Shown: positions 35,281 to 44,491, numbered from the stretch's first letter. The stretch is 64,000 nt of DNA from Paenibacillus sp. V4I3 (GCF_030817215.1 NZ_JAUSZA010000001.1:7042501-7106500); one strand, 5' to 3'. The notes: a model not told the origin generated them from the letters alone. Program-made: numbers and translations.

Positions 35281-36367
35281 GGTAGACCGCCTCCTTGCCG
35301 CTTTCATCAAACATCGTTGCTTTATCTAGCTGTAAATTCACATATACAACCTGTTTCACTTTACGCAGCTGATGCGGTTCTACAGCATGCTCTTGAACGT
35401 CGATCACAAAGCCATTTGGAAGTTCAATTAAATAGCTTACTTTTTCACCAAGGAAAGTAACAGATTCGACAGTACCTCGAATCAAATTCTCGCCTGTGTT
35501 CTCGGATTCTAGCCGAATACGCTCGGGACGCAGCGAAAACAGCGATTTCCCTTCGTATGGCTTCAAGAGAGGCAGTAGGAAGGACGTTCCAAGCAGTTGA
35601 ATCTCCGCTTCGCCTTGATCGCTTTTACTGCCGCGGCACTCAGCCTCGATAAAGTTCGATGTACCAATAAAGTTAGCTACAAATTGGTTAGCTGGATAGG
35701 CATAAATGTCCTCTGGAGGCGCAATTTGTTGAATGATACCTTCACTCATTACGGCAATGCGGTCGGAAACAGCCAAAGCTTCTTCCTGATCATGCGTTAC
35801 ATAAATCGTTGTAATGTTCAGTTCCTTTTGCAGCCTCCGGATGTCCGATCTCATCTTGATGCGTAATTTGGCGTCAAGGTTGGATAAAGGTTCGTCCATT
35901 AACAGCAAGCCTGGACGAATAACGATAGCTCGTGCCAAAGCAATCCGCTGCTGCTGACCGCCGCTCATATTAGAAGGAACACGATCTCGCAAGTGCTGCA
36001 GCTGAACCATCTCCAACGCTTCCATTACGCGCTGTTCCATTTCTTTCTTATTCACATTCCGAGCCTTTAATCCATAAGCCACATTTTCAAACACGGTCAT
36101 ATGTGGAAAAATCGCATAGTTTTGAAAAACCATCCCAATGTTTCTTTCATGTGTCGGCACATCATTAATCTTACGATCACCGAAGTAAATATCGCCTTCT
36201 TCTTGGCGGTAGAAGCCGGCAATTGTCCGCAGCAGCGTTGTTTTTCCGCATCCACTTGGTCCAAGTAAGGTGAAGAATTCCCCTTCTTGGATTGTTAAGT
36301 GAGCATCATTGACCGCCTTGGCGGTTCCGAAATATTTAGTCACGTGGTCAAAGACGATTTTTTGCAT
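35267..36367 (-). CDS. ABC transporter ATPase, FbpC/PotA type
   Basis: 366 residues. Walker A GPSGCGKTTLL (about 36), Q-loop VFQNYAIFPHMT, signature NMSGGQQQRIALARA, Walker B LLLMDEPLSNLDAKL, His switch VTHDQEEAL, and a TOBE regulatory domain in the last 110 residues (LFSLRPERIRLE). GGAGG precedes ATG 36367. It drives the fused permease. CUT1-like ATPases of this group can serve more than one transporter, so it might also energise the UgpAE pair, which lacks one (speculative). Confidence 0.92.
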   Translation of the reverse strand: MQKIVFDHVTKYFGTAKAVNDAHLTIQEGEFFTLLGPSGCGKTTLLRTIAGFYRQEEGDIYFGDRKINDVPTHERNIGMVFQNYAIFPHMTVFENVAYGLKARNVNKKEMEQRVMEALEMVQLQHLRDRVPSNMSGGQQQRIALARAIVIRPGLLLMDEPLSNLDAKLRIKMRSDIRRLQKELNITTIYVTHDQEEALAVSDRIAVMSEGIIQQIAPPEDIYAYPANQFVANFIGTSNFIEAECRGSKSDQGEAEIQLLGTSFLLPLLKPYEGKSLFSLRPERIRLESENTGENLIRGTVESVTFLGEKVSYLIELPNGFVIDVQEHAVEPHQLRKVKQVVYVNLQLDKATMFDESGKEAVYRASR

Positions 36368-36387
36368 GTTATTTACCTCCGATGTCT

Positions 36388-36422
36388 AAAAAAAGGTGCC
36401 TAGACCGTTACAGTAAGGCACC
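36388..36422 (-). terminator. Terminator inside the ABC operon, between binding protein and ATPase genes
   Basis: On the minus strand GGTGCCT and AGGCACC pair around a 14-nt loop and run into TTTTTTT, 18 bp after the binding-protein stop and 20 bp before the ATPase start. Partial termination here would give more binding protein than ATPase and permease. Confidence 0.75.
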
Positions 36423-36440
36423 GCTCATTTGATCAACTCT

Positions 36441-37502
36441 TTATTCTTGTCCAGATACAATTTTACCAAAACGTTTAATATTTTCGTCTTTCTTGCTGGA
36501 AGCCCAATCAAAATCATAGTCGACGAGCTTGATATCCTTGGCTTGTGCGATCCCTTGAATCACTTCCGCATCCTTACGAACGGAACGGCGTTTGAATTCC
36601 TTTTGAATGAGAGACTGCACGTCTTTACTTACTAGGAAATCGATAAATTTCTTCGCATCTTCCATATTTTTAGCACCTTTGATGATTGCAGCTCCATCAG
36701 GTACAGCCGAAGTTCCTTCGGATGGATAAATAATGCCAACTTTGGCGCCGCCTTCCACATAACGATAAGCTGCTTCCTCGAGCGTAACTCCAAGTGCAAA
36801 CTCTTTGTCAGCTACTCCTTTATATACCTGGCCGGAGCCTGACAATACTTTACCATCCAGGTTGGTTACAAACTTCTTAATAAAACCCCAACCTTGGTCT
36901 TTCCCGTTTGCTGTCAGCATCGTGATTAATTGCGTATAGGAAGAACCGGACTTTGCAGGATCCGCATAGGCAATCTTCCCTTTCCATTTCGGATCCAGCA
37001 GATCCGTCCAGCCCTTAGGCTCTTCGCCTGCTTTAACCAGTTCTTTGTTGTACATGATAATCATTGGCAGTGCGGCAAATGGTGTCCACACATTGTTTTT
37101 GTCTACATATTGCGGAGAAATATTGTCGTATTCCTTTGTTTTATAAGGTTCAAAATATTTTTTATAGGCTTCAAGAGAATCAGCACCGCCAGCCCAAAAT
37201 ACATCGCCCAGCGGGTTGGTAGCCTCGGCTTGTACACGTTTCAAGAGATCACCTGTACCGCCGGAAATCAACTGTACCTCAATGCCTGTACGATCCTGAA
37301 ACTCCTTAATTATCGGGTTATTAAGCTCAGCTGCATTCGGGGAATACAAGGTAAGCTTACCGCCTGTTTTTGGTGAGGGTTGACTAGTCGCAGGTTGTCC
37401 AGAAGATTCGGCCGGTTTCGCCGTTGGGGTCTCTTTTGCACCGCATCCGATCAGAGAACCGACAAGCAGTAGGGATAAAAGACTGGTTAGTGATTTTTTC
37501 AT
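36441..37502 (-). CDS. AfuA/FbpA-like substrate-binding lipoprotein
   Basis: 353 residues. The signal peptide ends in the lipobox LIGC (Cys about 20). LTLYSPNAAELNNPIIKEFQ, GDVFWAGGADSLEAYKKYFE and IAYADPAKSGSSYTQLITML belong to the cluster annotated as ferric-iron binding; members such as AfuA and HptA actually bind or sense hexose phosphates, others bind 2-aminoethylphosphonate. The Tyr pair needed for ferric iron is not evident. GGAGGGTTAAC precedes ATG 37502. With the adjacent kinase and AraC-type regulator it resembles the HptRSA hexose-phosphate sensing set (inference). Substrate uncertain between sugar phosphate and phosphonate. Confidence 0.83.
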   Translation of the reverse strand: MKKSLTSLLSLLLVGSLIGCGAKETPTAKPAESSGQPATSQPSPKTGGKLTLYSPNAAELNNPIIKEFQDRTGIEVQLISGGTGDLLKRVQAEATNPLGDVFWAGGADSLEAYKKYFEPYKTKEYDNISPQYVDKNNVWTPFAALPMIIMYNKELVKAGEEPKGWTDLLDPKWKGKIAYADPAKSGSSYTQLITMLTANGKDQGWGFIKKFVTNLDGKVLSGSGQVYKGVADKEFALGVTLEEAAYRYVEGGAKVGIIYPSEGTSAVPDGAAIIKGAKNMEDAKKFIDFLVSKDVQSLIQKEFKRRSVRKDAEVIQGIAQAKDIKLVDYDFDWASSKKDENIKRFGKIVSGQE

Positions 37503-37547
37503 TTTGTTAACCCTCCATATGATTTGTGTCTTTATCTTTCTAGTTTT

Positions 37548-37576
37548 ACTATACGTTCAGATGAAAGCACTCTCAA
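37548..37576 (-). promoter_or_regulatory. Promoter of the AfuA-like ABC operon
   Basis: On the minus strand TTGAGA (37571-37576) and TATAGT (37548-37553) are 17 bp apart, a good sigma-A match, about 45 bp before the start codon. Confidence 0.6.
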
Positions 37577-37611
37577 TGTGACGAATTTTCGTATTTGTTG
37601 AAATTTTTGCT

Positions 37612-37645
37612 CAAAATAAAAACTCCACCAAGTCATGAAGTGGAG
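37612..37645 (-). terminator. Terminator after the kinase/regulator genes
   Basis: CTCCAC and GTGGAG pair around an 11-nt loop on the minus strand followed by TTTTTATTTT. It lies 16 bp after the regulator stop, so the ABC genes need their own promoter. Confidence 0.75.
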
Positions 37646-37660
37646 AATTCAATATTATGC

Positions 37661-39262
37661 CTATAGCGGAAGGCTCTCAATCCCGAGCCGTTTGCGAAAC
37701 TCTGTAGGAGTTTCCCCCGTATATTTGCGAAATAGTTGGCTGAAATATCGCGGATCCTGGTAACCGACTTGTACGGAGACCTCATAAATTTTAAGACGGG
37801 GATTCGTCAGAAGCTCCTTTGCTTGTCGTACGCGAATCAAAGTCATGTATTCGAGAAAGCTGGTTCCAACCTGCTTTTTAAACAGTCTACTGAAGTAGCT
37901 TTCACTCATATGATAGCGCTCCGCGATACCTTGAAGTGAGATATCCTCAGCGTAATGCTCTCGGATAAACAGCTCGATCTCCTCGAACCCGCTCTTCTTT
38001 TGAGGATCGGACTGCTCCGCATATTGCCGATTCCACTCAAATAACGTATCGTTCAAGCGAATCAGCCATTGTTCAAGCGAGTCATCCACTCGTTCAGCTG
38101 AAGTTAGGAGAAACCCGCTATCGATGACGATGTTATGCAATTCGTTATCTCGCAGCAGGAGGGAATTTAACGTAACGATAAATTCGAAAAAGCTTCTTCT
38201 TGCCGTAAGTCCATCTGCATGGAGGTGTATGAGATGTGAATACCACAACCGAGTTTGGGCTTCGATGGACGAAGGACCTCCCCATTTGACCAATTCGATT
38301 AGTTCCCTCAGCACGGTATGATTTACACTTACCGTTTCTTGCTGCCGTTCGATATCTTCAAACCAAATCATTTGCTCGCCACCTAAAAAGACAGTTTGAT
38401 ACAAGGCACGCGTGGCTTGAATATAGGCAGCCGGAATCAAATCGATCGTTGAAAACGAATGGCTGACCGTTAGAACGCATCTTTGCGCAAAGGAAGATAA
38501 TAACAGCATTAGGTTATCAAAAAAGATCGCCAGATCGCCTCGTTCGACTTGACGATTGGCCAAAAGCGCATATCGCGTCTCGTTTATTCGTACTAAAGTA
38601 AGGGTGGACAGCTCTTTGATTCGTTCCTTGATCCGATCCCGAAACTGGCTGCTATCCGCCCCCATGTCCTTAAGACCGTCCATTTGCAGCAATAAAACGC
38701 GATATGGAGGGATAACAACTCCGCCTTCTGTGTTTTCTATCCCCGTGCCAAACTCTACAAACCATTCTTTTTCAAGCGTCCCCGCATAATCCAGCATAAG
38801 ATCATAGAGAACCTTTTCTTCAATCAGCGGCTGCTCCCATCCATACTTAAGCTTCAATCGCTCCTGCTGTGACTGCAATCGGCGTTCCTCATCAAGCTTT
38901 GATATAATACGTCCAATAACTTGGATAAGCTCATCTGGATTGGTAGGCTTCAGCACAAAATCAGCAGCCCCTAGCTTAACTGCCTTCTGGGCATATATAA
39001 AATCATCGAAACCGGTAAGAAATACTATTTTCACTTGTGGCAGCAGCTCCGCCACTTTCTCAGCAAGCTGAATACCGTCCATCGCAGGCATCCGAATATC
39101 CGTCAGTAGGATGTCTGGCGGGTTAGCTATAATTCCTTCTAAACCTGCTTGTCCATCTCTTGCTTCGCCTATCACGGTGCAGCGCATTTCTTCCCAAGGA
39201 ATTGTCAGTTTCAGCCCCTGCAAGACGAGCCACTCATCCTCCACTATGAATAGTTTATACAC
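37661..39262 (-). CDS. YesN/HptR-type response regulator with AraC domain
   Basis: 533 residues from GTG 39262 (AGGAGAGG upstream). The receiver domain has FIVEDEWLV, the acceptor Asp in ILLTDIRMPAMDG and the Lys in FVLKPTNPDE. The C-terminal AraC domain has DISLQGIAERYHMSESYFSR and then KIYEVSVQVGYQDPRYFSQL. The start lies inside the end of the kinase gene (8-bp overlap), so they are coupled. Likely activates the binding protein/ABC operon about 160 bp downstream. A longer frame to 39415 is open but has no RBS. Confidence 0.92.
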   Translation of the reverse strand: MYKLFIVEDEWLVLQGLKLTIPWEEMRCTVIGEARDGQAGLEGIIANPPDILLTDIRMPAMDGIQLAEKVAELLPQVKIVFLTGFDDFIYAQKAVKLGAADFVLKPTNPDELIQVIGRIISKLDEERRLQSQQERLKLKYGWEQPLIEEKVLYDLMLDYAGTLEKEWFVEFGTGIENTEGGVVIPPYRVLLLQMDGLKDMGADSSQFRDRIKERIKELSTLTLVRINETRYALLANRQVERGDLAIFFDNLMLLLSSFAQRCVLTVSHSFSTIDLIPAAYIQATRALYQTVFLGGEQMIWFEDIERQQETVSVNHTVLRELIELVKWGGPSSIEAQTRLWYSHLIHLHADGLTARRSFFEFIVTLNSLLLRDNELHNIVIDSGFLLTSAERVDDSLEQWLIRLNDTLFEWNRQYAEQSDPQKKSGFEEIELFIREHYAEDISLQGIAERYHMSESYFSRLFKKQVGTSFLEYMTLIRVRQAKELLTNPRLKIYEVSVQVGYQDPRYFSQLFRKYTGETPTEFRKRLGIESLPL

Positions 39263-41069
39263 GATGATCCTCTCCTGAGCGCATAATGGGAATTTCGATA
39301 AGAATAGTCGTTCCTTGCATGATCTCACTCTCGATTTCAAAGCGATAGTTCGAGCCGAAGTATAGCTGAAGCCGTTTGATCGAGTTTTCCAGTCCAATAC
39401 CCGTATTCTGCTCACTATCCGATACGTATTTACCGCTAAGGATACGCTCCACCATATCTGATGTCATGCCTACACCGTTGTCTCGGATTTCGAAGCGTAC
39501 ACATTCCTGGGCCCGACATCCCCTAATGGAAAGCAGCCCTTTTCCCGGTTTGATCTCTAATCCATGTGTGATAGCATTTTCCACGATCGGCTGAATCAAC
39601 AGCTTAAGCGTGTATAAGGATTCGATTTCTTCATCGATATGAATCTCGACTTCCAACTTATCCCCATAACGCATCTGTTGAATGAATAGAAAATTGCGGA
39701 TTTGATGCATGTCTTCCTTCACTTTGATGAAGGGTTGTCCTTTGCGGATACTAAACCGCAGCAGCTCTCCGAGCGAAATAACCGTTTGACTAATATCCGT
39801 CATTTTATTAATACGTGCCATCCAATTGATCGAATCTAGTGCATTATAGAGGAAATGTGGGTTGAATTGGGCATGAATCGCCTTAATCTCCGCCTCTTTC
39901 AACATTAACTGCTTCTTGTAAACTTCATCAATCAACTGCTTGATCCGCTGTACCATTTTATTAAAACTGAGACCTAGCTGCCCGACTTCATCCCTATATT
40001 TGGAAGAAAATGCTACGTCCATGTTGCCGTTTTCTACCAGATACATCAGTGATTTCAGCTTCCGCAGCGGATTCGTAATCGTCACCGATAACACATAGGC
40101 GACCCAGCAGGACACAACACCGAACAAGATCATAATAAATAACATCAAATTACGGATGCTGCTGCTCTCCTTTGTCAAAACAGCAACCGGCACAATACTA
40201 ACCAGCTTGAATCCCGTAATCTCAGAAGTATCGTAAACGACCATAACAGGCGCAGAATCTTTGCTGGCTGGTTCGAAAAACCCTTTGCTACCTGATAATA
40301 CTTTATCTAAATAAGGTTCGTTTAACTTCGTGCCTACGATATGCTTGGATGGCGTACTCGAAATAACATACCCATTGCGATCCAACAGCAGCATTTGTCC
40401 ACCAGGCAGTAAATGGGCCTTGTTATACTTGTCAGCCAAAGCGTTTTCCGTAATATCCACAATCATGAAACCAAGCGGTTTGTTCGTTTCAATCTTCTTC
40501 AGCAGCCTGCCACTGCTTAAAACAATGCCAAAATCCTCTGTCTTCTTCATGCTGTAATGCGTATCCCAGATGATATTGCCGCCTGCTATCCGCATTTTAC
40601 GAAACAATCCCCAATTCAAGTTATAATCGTCGTACTGATTAGGAAGAAGGTTCCCTGTAAAATAACGATCCCCATTCTCCCCAAGCAGGTAAATGGCGAT
40701 ATTCCAGTTTTTGAATCCCAGGAAAGTATCGAGAATATCATTGACCCTTTTCTCATCCTGCTGCTTCTCCGCTAACGTTCTGCCCTGATCTTTAGACAGT
40801 ACATCTTGTATTTCTCTGTTACTATAAATGTACATGGTCAACTGTTCGATATCTTTAACGAAATAATTCAAGCTGTAATTCACCTGAGACAAGCTTTCAA
40901 GAATCGTCTTGCTCACTTGCGTTTGTACGACCTGTGACGATTTGTAATAGGAGAAGGTTCCAAGAATGGATAAGGGGATTATAGCCAACGGAAGGAATAG
41001 GATAATGAGCTTTTTCTGAAGGCTTGTTCCAAGTAAATAGTTCTGTAGGCGATTTCGTAAATTGGACAT
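39255..41069 (-). CDS. YesM/HptS-type sensor histidine kinase
   Basis: 604 residues from ATG 41069 (GAAGGAGTG at 6 nt). Membrane helix at about 17-38 (KLIILFLPLAIIPLSILGTF), an extracellular dCACHE sensor (about 40-290), a second helix (IRNLMLFIMILFGVVSCWVA), HAMP, His_kinase with phospho-His in HAQFNPHFLYNALDSINW, and HATPase_c (LVENAITHGLEI, DNGVGM). Pairs with the AraC-type regulator. Together with the AfuA-like binding protein it may form a three-component sensor as in HptRSA (inference). Confidence 0.92.
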   Translation of the reverse strand: MSNLRNRLQNYLLGTSLQKKLIILFLPLAIIPLSILGTFSYYKSSQVVQTQVSKTILESLSQVNYSLNYFVKDIEQLTMYIYSNREIQDVLSKDQGRTLAEKQQDEKRVNDILDTFLGFKNWNIAIYLLGENGDRYFTGNLLPNQYDDYNLNWGLFRKMRIAGGNIIWDTHYSMKKTEDFGIVLSSGRLLKKIETNKPLGFMIVDITENALADKYNKAHLLPGGQMLLLDRNGYVISSTPSKHIVGTKLNEPYLDKVLSGSKGFFEPASKDSAPVMVVYDTSEITGFKLVSIVPVAVLTKESSSIRNLMLFIMILFGVVSCWVAYVLSVTITNPLRKLKSLMYLVENGNMDVAFSSKYRDEVGQLGLSFNKMVQRIKQLIDEVYKKQLMLKEAEIKAIHAQFNPHFLYNALDSINWMARINKMTDISQTVISLGELLRFSIRKGQPFIKVKEDMHQIRNFLFIQQMRYGDKLEVEIHIDEEIESLYTLKLLIQPIVENAITHGLEIKPGKGLLSIRGCRAQECVRFEIRDNGVGMTSDMVERILSGKYVSDSEQNTGIGLENSIKRLQLYFGSNYRFEIESEIMQGTTILIEIPIMRSGEDHRV

Positions 41070-41199
41070 AACCTCACTCCTTCCGTTTATGTCATTATCT
41101 TTATCCAATGAATTCTCTTCAATGACAAGAGTACAGGACAATAGTATGAACTTCAACCCCTGCATGAAAAACGGAACGTAAGGAAACTCTCCAAAAGGA

Positions 41200-41228
41200 T
41201 TGACCTTTTCTGCGAATAGGCTTATACT
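41200..41228 (+). promoter_or_regulatory. Sigma-A promoter of the serC T-box leader
   Basis: TTGACC (41200-41205) and TATACT (41223-41228) with a 17-bp spacer; transcription should start near 41235. Confidence 0.75.
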
Positions 41229-41234
41229 TCTACT

Positions 41235-41452
41235 CAATATACATACCTGACCGTGCCTATGATGAGATTCCAACTCGGAGGCGTTTTCGCCAAGAACAAC
41301 CCTTTGCGCTCAGCAAAGTCAGTCATTCTAAGTTAACCGGCACCGCCCGTTACCGCGGAACCAAGTGGAGAAGCATTCACCAGAATGTTTCTTAAATTGG
41401 GTGGCACCGCGAGCAAACGCTCCTCGTCCCAATCGGATGAGGGCGTTTTTTG
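41235..41452 (+). ncRNA. T-box riboswitch leader of serC
   Basis: The antiterminator bulge AATTGGGTGGCACCGCG (41395-41411) is diagnostic. It is followed by a terminator stem (41416-41452, AACGCTCCTCGTCC with GGATGAGGGCGTT, then TTTTTT). Upstream, GTGCC (41251) and GGCAC (41340) could close Stem I, and TTACCGCGGAACC resembles Stem III. The Stem I is short. A serine specifier would fit the target gene; TCT in the CATTCTAAG segment (near 41328) is a candidate but I cannot place it with certainty. Uncharged tRNA would allow read-through into serC. Confidence 0.85.
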
Positions 41453-41647
41453 TTATTTTCGGGGCCCCCGCAAAGTAATGTCTAAACCTCTTTCGATGTA
41501 ATTCTAGGATGAATGACCGCTTTTATTGGAAGGTTTAGACGCCGATCGAGCCTCGCTCGAAGCGGAAGGAATAAACTTCGAAGGGTACACATCACTTTGT
41601 GGGGTAATTTTGTTCGTTTAACCACTTACATTCGGGAGGTAACTAAA

Positions 41648-42736
41648 ATGACGAAACGACGGTACAATTTTAACCCAGGACCCGCTGCACTGCCTTTGGA
41701 GGTACTTGATGAGGCACAAGAGCAATTTGTGGATTATCAAGGGACAGGTATTTCACTGCTTGAAATGTCTCATCGAAGTCACACGGTTGAGGATCTGAAT
41801 CAAGAAACCCAGCAGCTTCTTCTGAACTTGCTTAGCCTGCCTAGCGGGTATGAGGTGCTTTTTATGGGTGGAGGGGCAAGTACACAGTTCGCTCTCCTTC
41901 CATTAAACTTTTTAAATACGAATCAGACGGCCAACTATGCATTGACGGGGAGCTTTTCGGAAAAAGCTTATAAAGAAGCTTCTTATGTTGGGCGCACACA
42001 TGTCGCGGCAAGCTCCAAAGATCAGCACTGGCGCAGTATCCCTGTGTTATCTGCAAACCAACTAGCACCTGATCCGGCATACATTCACATCACCATGAAC
42101 AATACGATTGAAGGCTCACGTTACAATGGCATTCCAGAGGTAGGAAGCACGCCCCTAGTTGCCGATTTAACGAGTGAAATCCTAAGCAGAAAGCTGGATC
42201 TAGAGAGGTTTTCGATGATTTATGCCGGCGCTCAGAAAAATCTGGGACCAGCAGGTGTCACAGTTGCCATCATCCGCGAAGACTGGCTGGAGAAAGCATC
42301 CAAGAAGATCCCTGAGATCATGCGCTATGAAACATTCGCCAAAAACAAGTCACTGTTCAATACGCCGCCTGTTCACGCTATTTACATGATGAATTTAGTG
42401 CTAAAATGGGCAGTGAACAAAGGCGGCGTAGAGCAATTAGAACAACTTAATCGCATAAAGTCTGGCCTAATTTATGATGTTATTGATAATAGCGGCGGAT
42501 TTTACAAGGGAATCATCGAAGTTAGCGATCGCTCGCATATGAATATCACTTGGCGTATGGCCAATGAAGAAATCGAGCGTCAGTTTATCAAAGAATCAGA
42601 GGCTAACGGCTTTGAAGGTTTGGCCGGCCATCGAAGCGTAGGCGGTCTGCGTGCGTCAGCATACAATGCAGTTCCATTAGAAGCCTGTCAGGCTTTAGCC
42701 GATTACATGGTAGATTTTGCTCGAAGAAATGGTTAG
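41648..42736 (+). CDS. serC: Phosphoserine aminotransferase
   Basis: 362 residues. YNFNPGPAALPLEVLDEAQE starts the protein, SLLEMSHRSHTVEDL follows, and the PLP Lys lies in IYAGAQKNLGPAGV; the C-terminal GFEGLAGHRSVGGLRASAYN is strongly conserved. It converts 3-phosphohydroxypyruvate and glutamate to phosphoserine, the second step of serine synthesis. ATG 41648 follows GGGAGGT by 7 nt. Controlled by the T-box leader upstream. The frame is open upstream to 41513, but that part overlaps the leader and is not protein-like. Confidence 0.96.
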   Translation: MTKRRYNFNPGPAALPLEVLDEAQEQFVDYQGTGISLLEMSHRSHTVEDLNQETQQLLLNLLSLPSGYEVLFMGGGASTQFALLPLNFLNTNQTANYALTGSFSEKAYKEASYVGRTHVAASSKDQHWRSIPVLSANQLAPDPAYIHITMNNTIEGSRYNGIPEVGSTPLVADLTSEILSRKLDLERFSMIYAGAQKNLGPAGVTVAIIREDWLEKASKKIPEIMRYETFAKNKSLFNTPPVHAIYMMNLVLKWAVNKGGVEQLEQLNRIKSGLIYDVIDNSGGFYKGIIEVSDRSHMNITWRMANEEIERQFIKESEANGFEGLAGHRSVGGLRASAYNAVPLEACQALADYMVDFARRNG

Positions 42737-42874
42737 ATCATTAATCGCGACTCTGGCTGGCAAACGGTCACCGATTTGCAGTTTGAAGGCGTGAGTCTGG
42801 TGTCCATTGATGAGACGTGGTCAGCTATGCGTTTCCGCCTGCAGGGTATCAATAATCCCAGATTCAAAGAATAA
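42737..42874 (+). pseudogene. Short open stretch after serC, possible gene remnant
   Basis: Directly after the serC TAG the same frame is open for 45 codons and reads like real protein (GWQTVTDLQFEGVSLVSIDE, then WSAMRFRLQGINNPRFKE), ending at TAA 42872-42874. There is no start codon with RBS. It is more likely the tail of a lost gene than a read-through extension, since SerC is already full length. Family not recognised. The rest of the gap (42875-42990) holds only weak dyads. Confidence 0.4.
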
Positions 42875-42992
42875 AAATGAGAAAACCCCTATCGAGGTCA
42901 TTCAAAGATGAGCGACCGCGTTTAGAGGTAGGTTTTATCGCCAATAAGAAAGCTTTTTTTCGAGAACCGAAAACTTATACTTTCTTATGTGG

Positions 42993-43040
42993 AAAAAGAG
43001 TCCCGTAGAGCGGCTAATGCCAAACTCTCGGGACTTTTTA
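42993..43040. terminator. Bidirectional terminator between serC and pdhD
   Basis: AGTCCCG and CGGGACT enclose about 23 nt; TTTTTAT follows on the plus strand and CTTTTTCC on the minus strand. It can end both the serC side and the pdhABCD operon. Confidence 0.75.
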
Positions 43041-43075
43041 TCTAAAGGTAAGGGAAACTAAAGGAATAAAGCTAC

Positions 43076-44491
43076 TTATTTACCAAGTTGGTGAATCGGG
43101 TGACCAAGCGCACCTTCTGCGGCATCCATGATCATTTCTGTCAATGTTGGATGAGCATGAATGGTAAGTGCGATGTCCTCCAAGTTAGCGCCCATCTCAA
43201 CCGCAAGAGCAAGCTCCCCAATCAAGTTGGATGCTTCTGGACCTACGATTTGACCACCAAGCAATTGGCCTGTTTCTTTGTCGCCGACTAGCTTCACAAA
43301 GCCTTGGCCAGCATTCAAAGAATTAGCGCGACCGTTAGCGGCATAAGGGAATTTACCAATCGTTACATTGATGCCTTGTGCTTTGGCTTCTGTTTCACTT
43401 AGACCTACTCCAGCAATTTCCGGATCAGAGAATACAACAGCAGGCATTGCTTTGTAATCTACGATGCTGGAGTGACCCGCGATCGCTTCAGCAGCCACTT
43501 TAGCTTCATAGGAAGCTTTGTGTGCCAATGAAAGACCAGGTACAACATCACCAATCGCGAAAATATGCGGAATGCTCGTTCTACCTTGGTTATCCACTTC
43601 GATCAAACCGCGGTCTGTCAGTTTCAAGTTGATGAGATCAAGACCAAGCTCGCCATCTGTGTTGGGACGACGACCAACGGTTACTAATACATAATCCGCT
43701 GTTACTTGCTTCTCTTCGCCTTTTACTGTGAACGTTACAGTAACGTCATTTTCTGTCTTTGTGCAGGATTGTGCAAGTGCTTCGGTATGAACCTCTACGC
43801 CGACTTTCTCCAGATTGCGCGCTACAAGCTTCGTCAATTCTTTCTCGAAGCCTGGAAGTACGTGATCGGAGCCTTCAAGCACAGTTACTTTTGTACCGAA
43901 TTTCGCGTACGTTTGACCTAGCTCGATTCCGATGTAGCCGCCGCCGATAACGACCATGCTTTTCGGAATTTCAGGCAAGTTCAACGCTTCCGTGGAAGAA
44001 ATGATTCTTCCGCCGTAAGGGAATGCTTTCAGCTCGATCGGACGGGAACCCGTCGCGATAATGCAGTGTTTGAAGCGGTAGCGAGGAGCTTCTGCATCAT
44101 TGAACACACGTGCTTCATGCTCATTGATGAACATCACTTCGCCTTGGAACGTTTGGATCTTGTTGCCTTTGAGCAGCGCGCTAACGCCGCCCGTTTGTTT
44201 GGCAACAATGCTATTTTTCCATGCTTGTACTTTTGCAAAGTCCACTTTCACGTTCTGGGCAGAGATACCCATGCTGTCAGCGTGCTGTGCATGCTCATAC
44301 GTGTGAGCTGCAGAAATCAAAGCTTTGGATGGGATACAGCCGCGGTTTAAGCACACGCCGCCCCATTCCGCTTTATCAACAATCAGAACGCTTTGCCCAA
44401 GCTGAGCAGCACGGATGGCAGCTACGTAACCGCCGGGACCTGCACCAATGACCAACAAATCAATATCTAAAGAAGCATCTCCTACTACCAT
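43076..44491 (-). CDS. pdhD: Dihydrolipoyl dehydrogenase (E3)
   Basis: 471 residues. FAD-binding LLVIGAGPGGYVAAI, the redox disulfide GGVCLNRGCIPSK, NAD-binding VVIGGGYIGIELGQ, and the catalytic His-Glu in IHAHPTLTE near the C-terminus. It reoxidises dihydrolipoamide of the E2 subunit and reduces NAD. GGAGG precedes ATG 44491; the gene starts 4 bp after pdhC. Last gene of the pyruvate dehydrogenase operon. Normal length. Confidence 0.96.
   Translation of the reverse strand: MVVGDASLDIDLLVIGAGPGGYVAAIRAAQLGQSVLIVDKAEWGGVCLNRGCIPSKALISAAHTYEHAQHADSMGISAQNVKVDFAKVQAWKNSIVAKQTGGVSALLKGNKIQTFQGEVMFINEHEARVFNDAEAPRYRFKHCIIATGSRPIELKAFPYGGRIISSTEALNLPEIPKSMVVIGGGYIGIELGQTYAKFGTKVTVLEGSDHVLPGFEKELTKLVARNLEKVGVEVHTEALAQSCTKTENDVTVTFTVKGEEKQVTADYVLVTVGRRPNTDGELGLDLINLKLTDRGLIEVDNQGRTSIPHIFAIGDVVPGLSLAHKASYEAKVAAEAIAGHSSIVDYKAMPAVVFSDPEIAGVGLSETEAKAQGINVTIGKFPYAANGRANSLNAGQGFVKLVGDKETGQLLGGQIVGPEASNLIGELALAVEMGANLEDIALTIHAHPTLTEMIMDAAEGALGHPIHQLGK

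Noticed and set aside
42737..42874. Stop-codon read-through extension of SerC
   Set aside because: SerC is already complete at the TAG and relatives end there; a remnant gene is simpler. Kept only as a low-interest observation.
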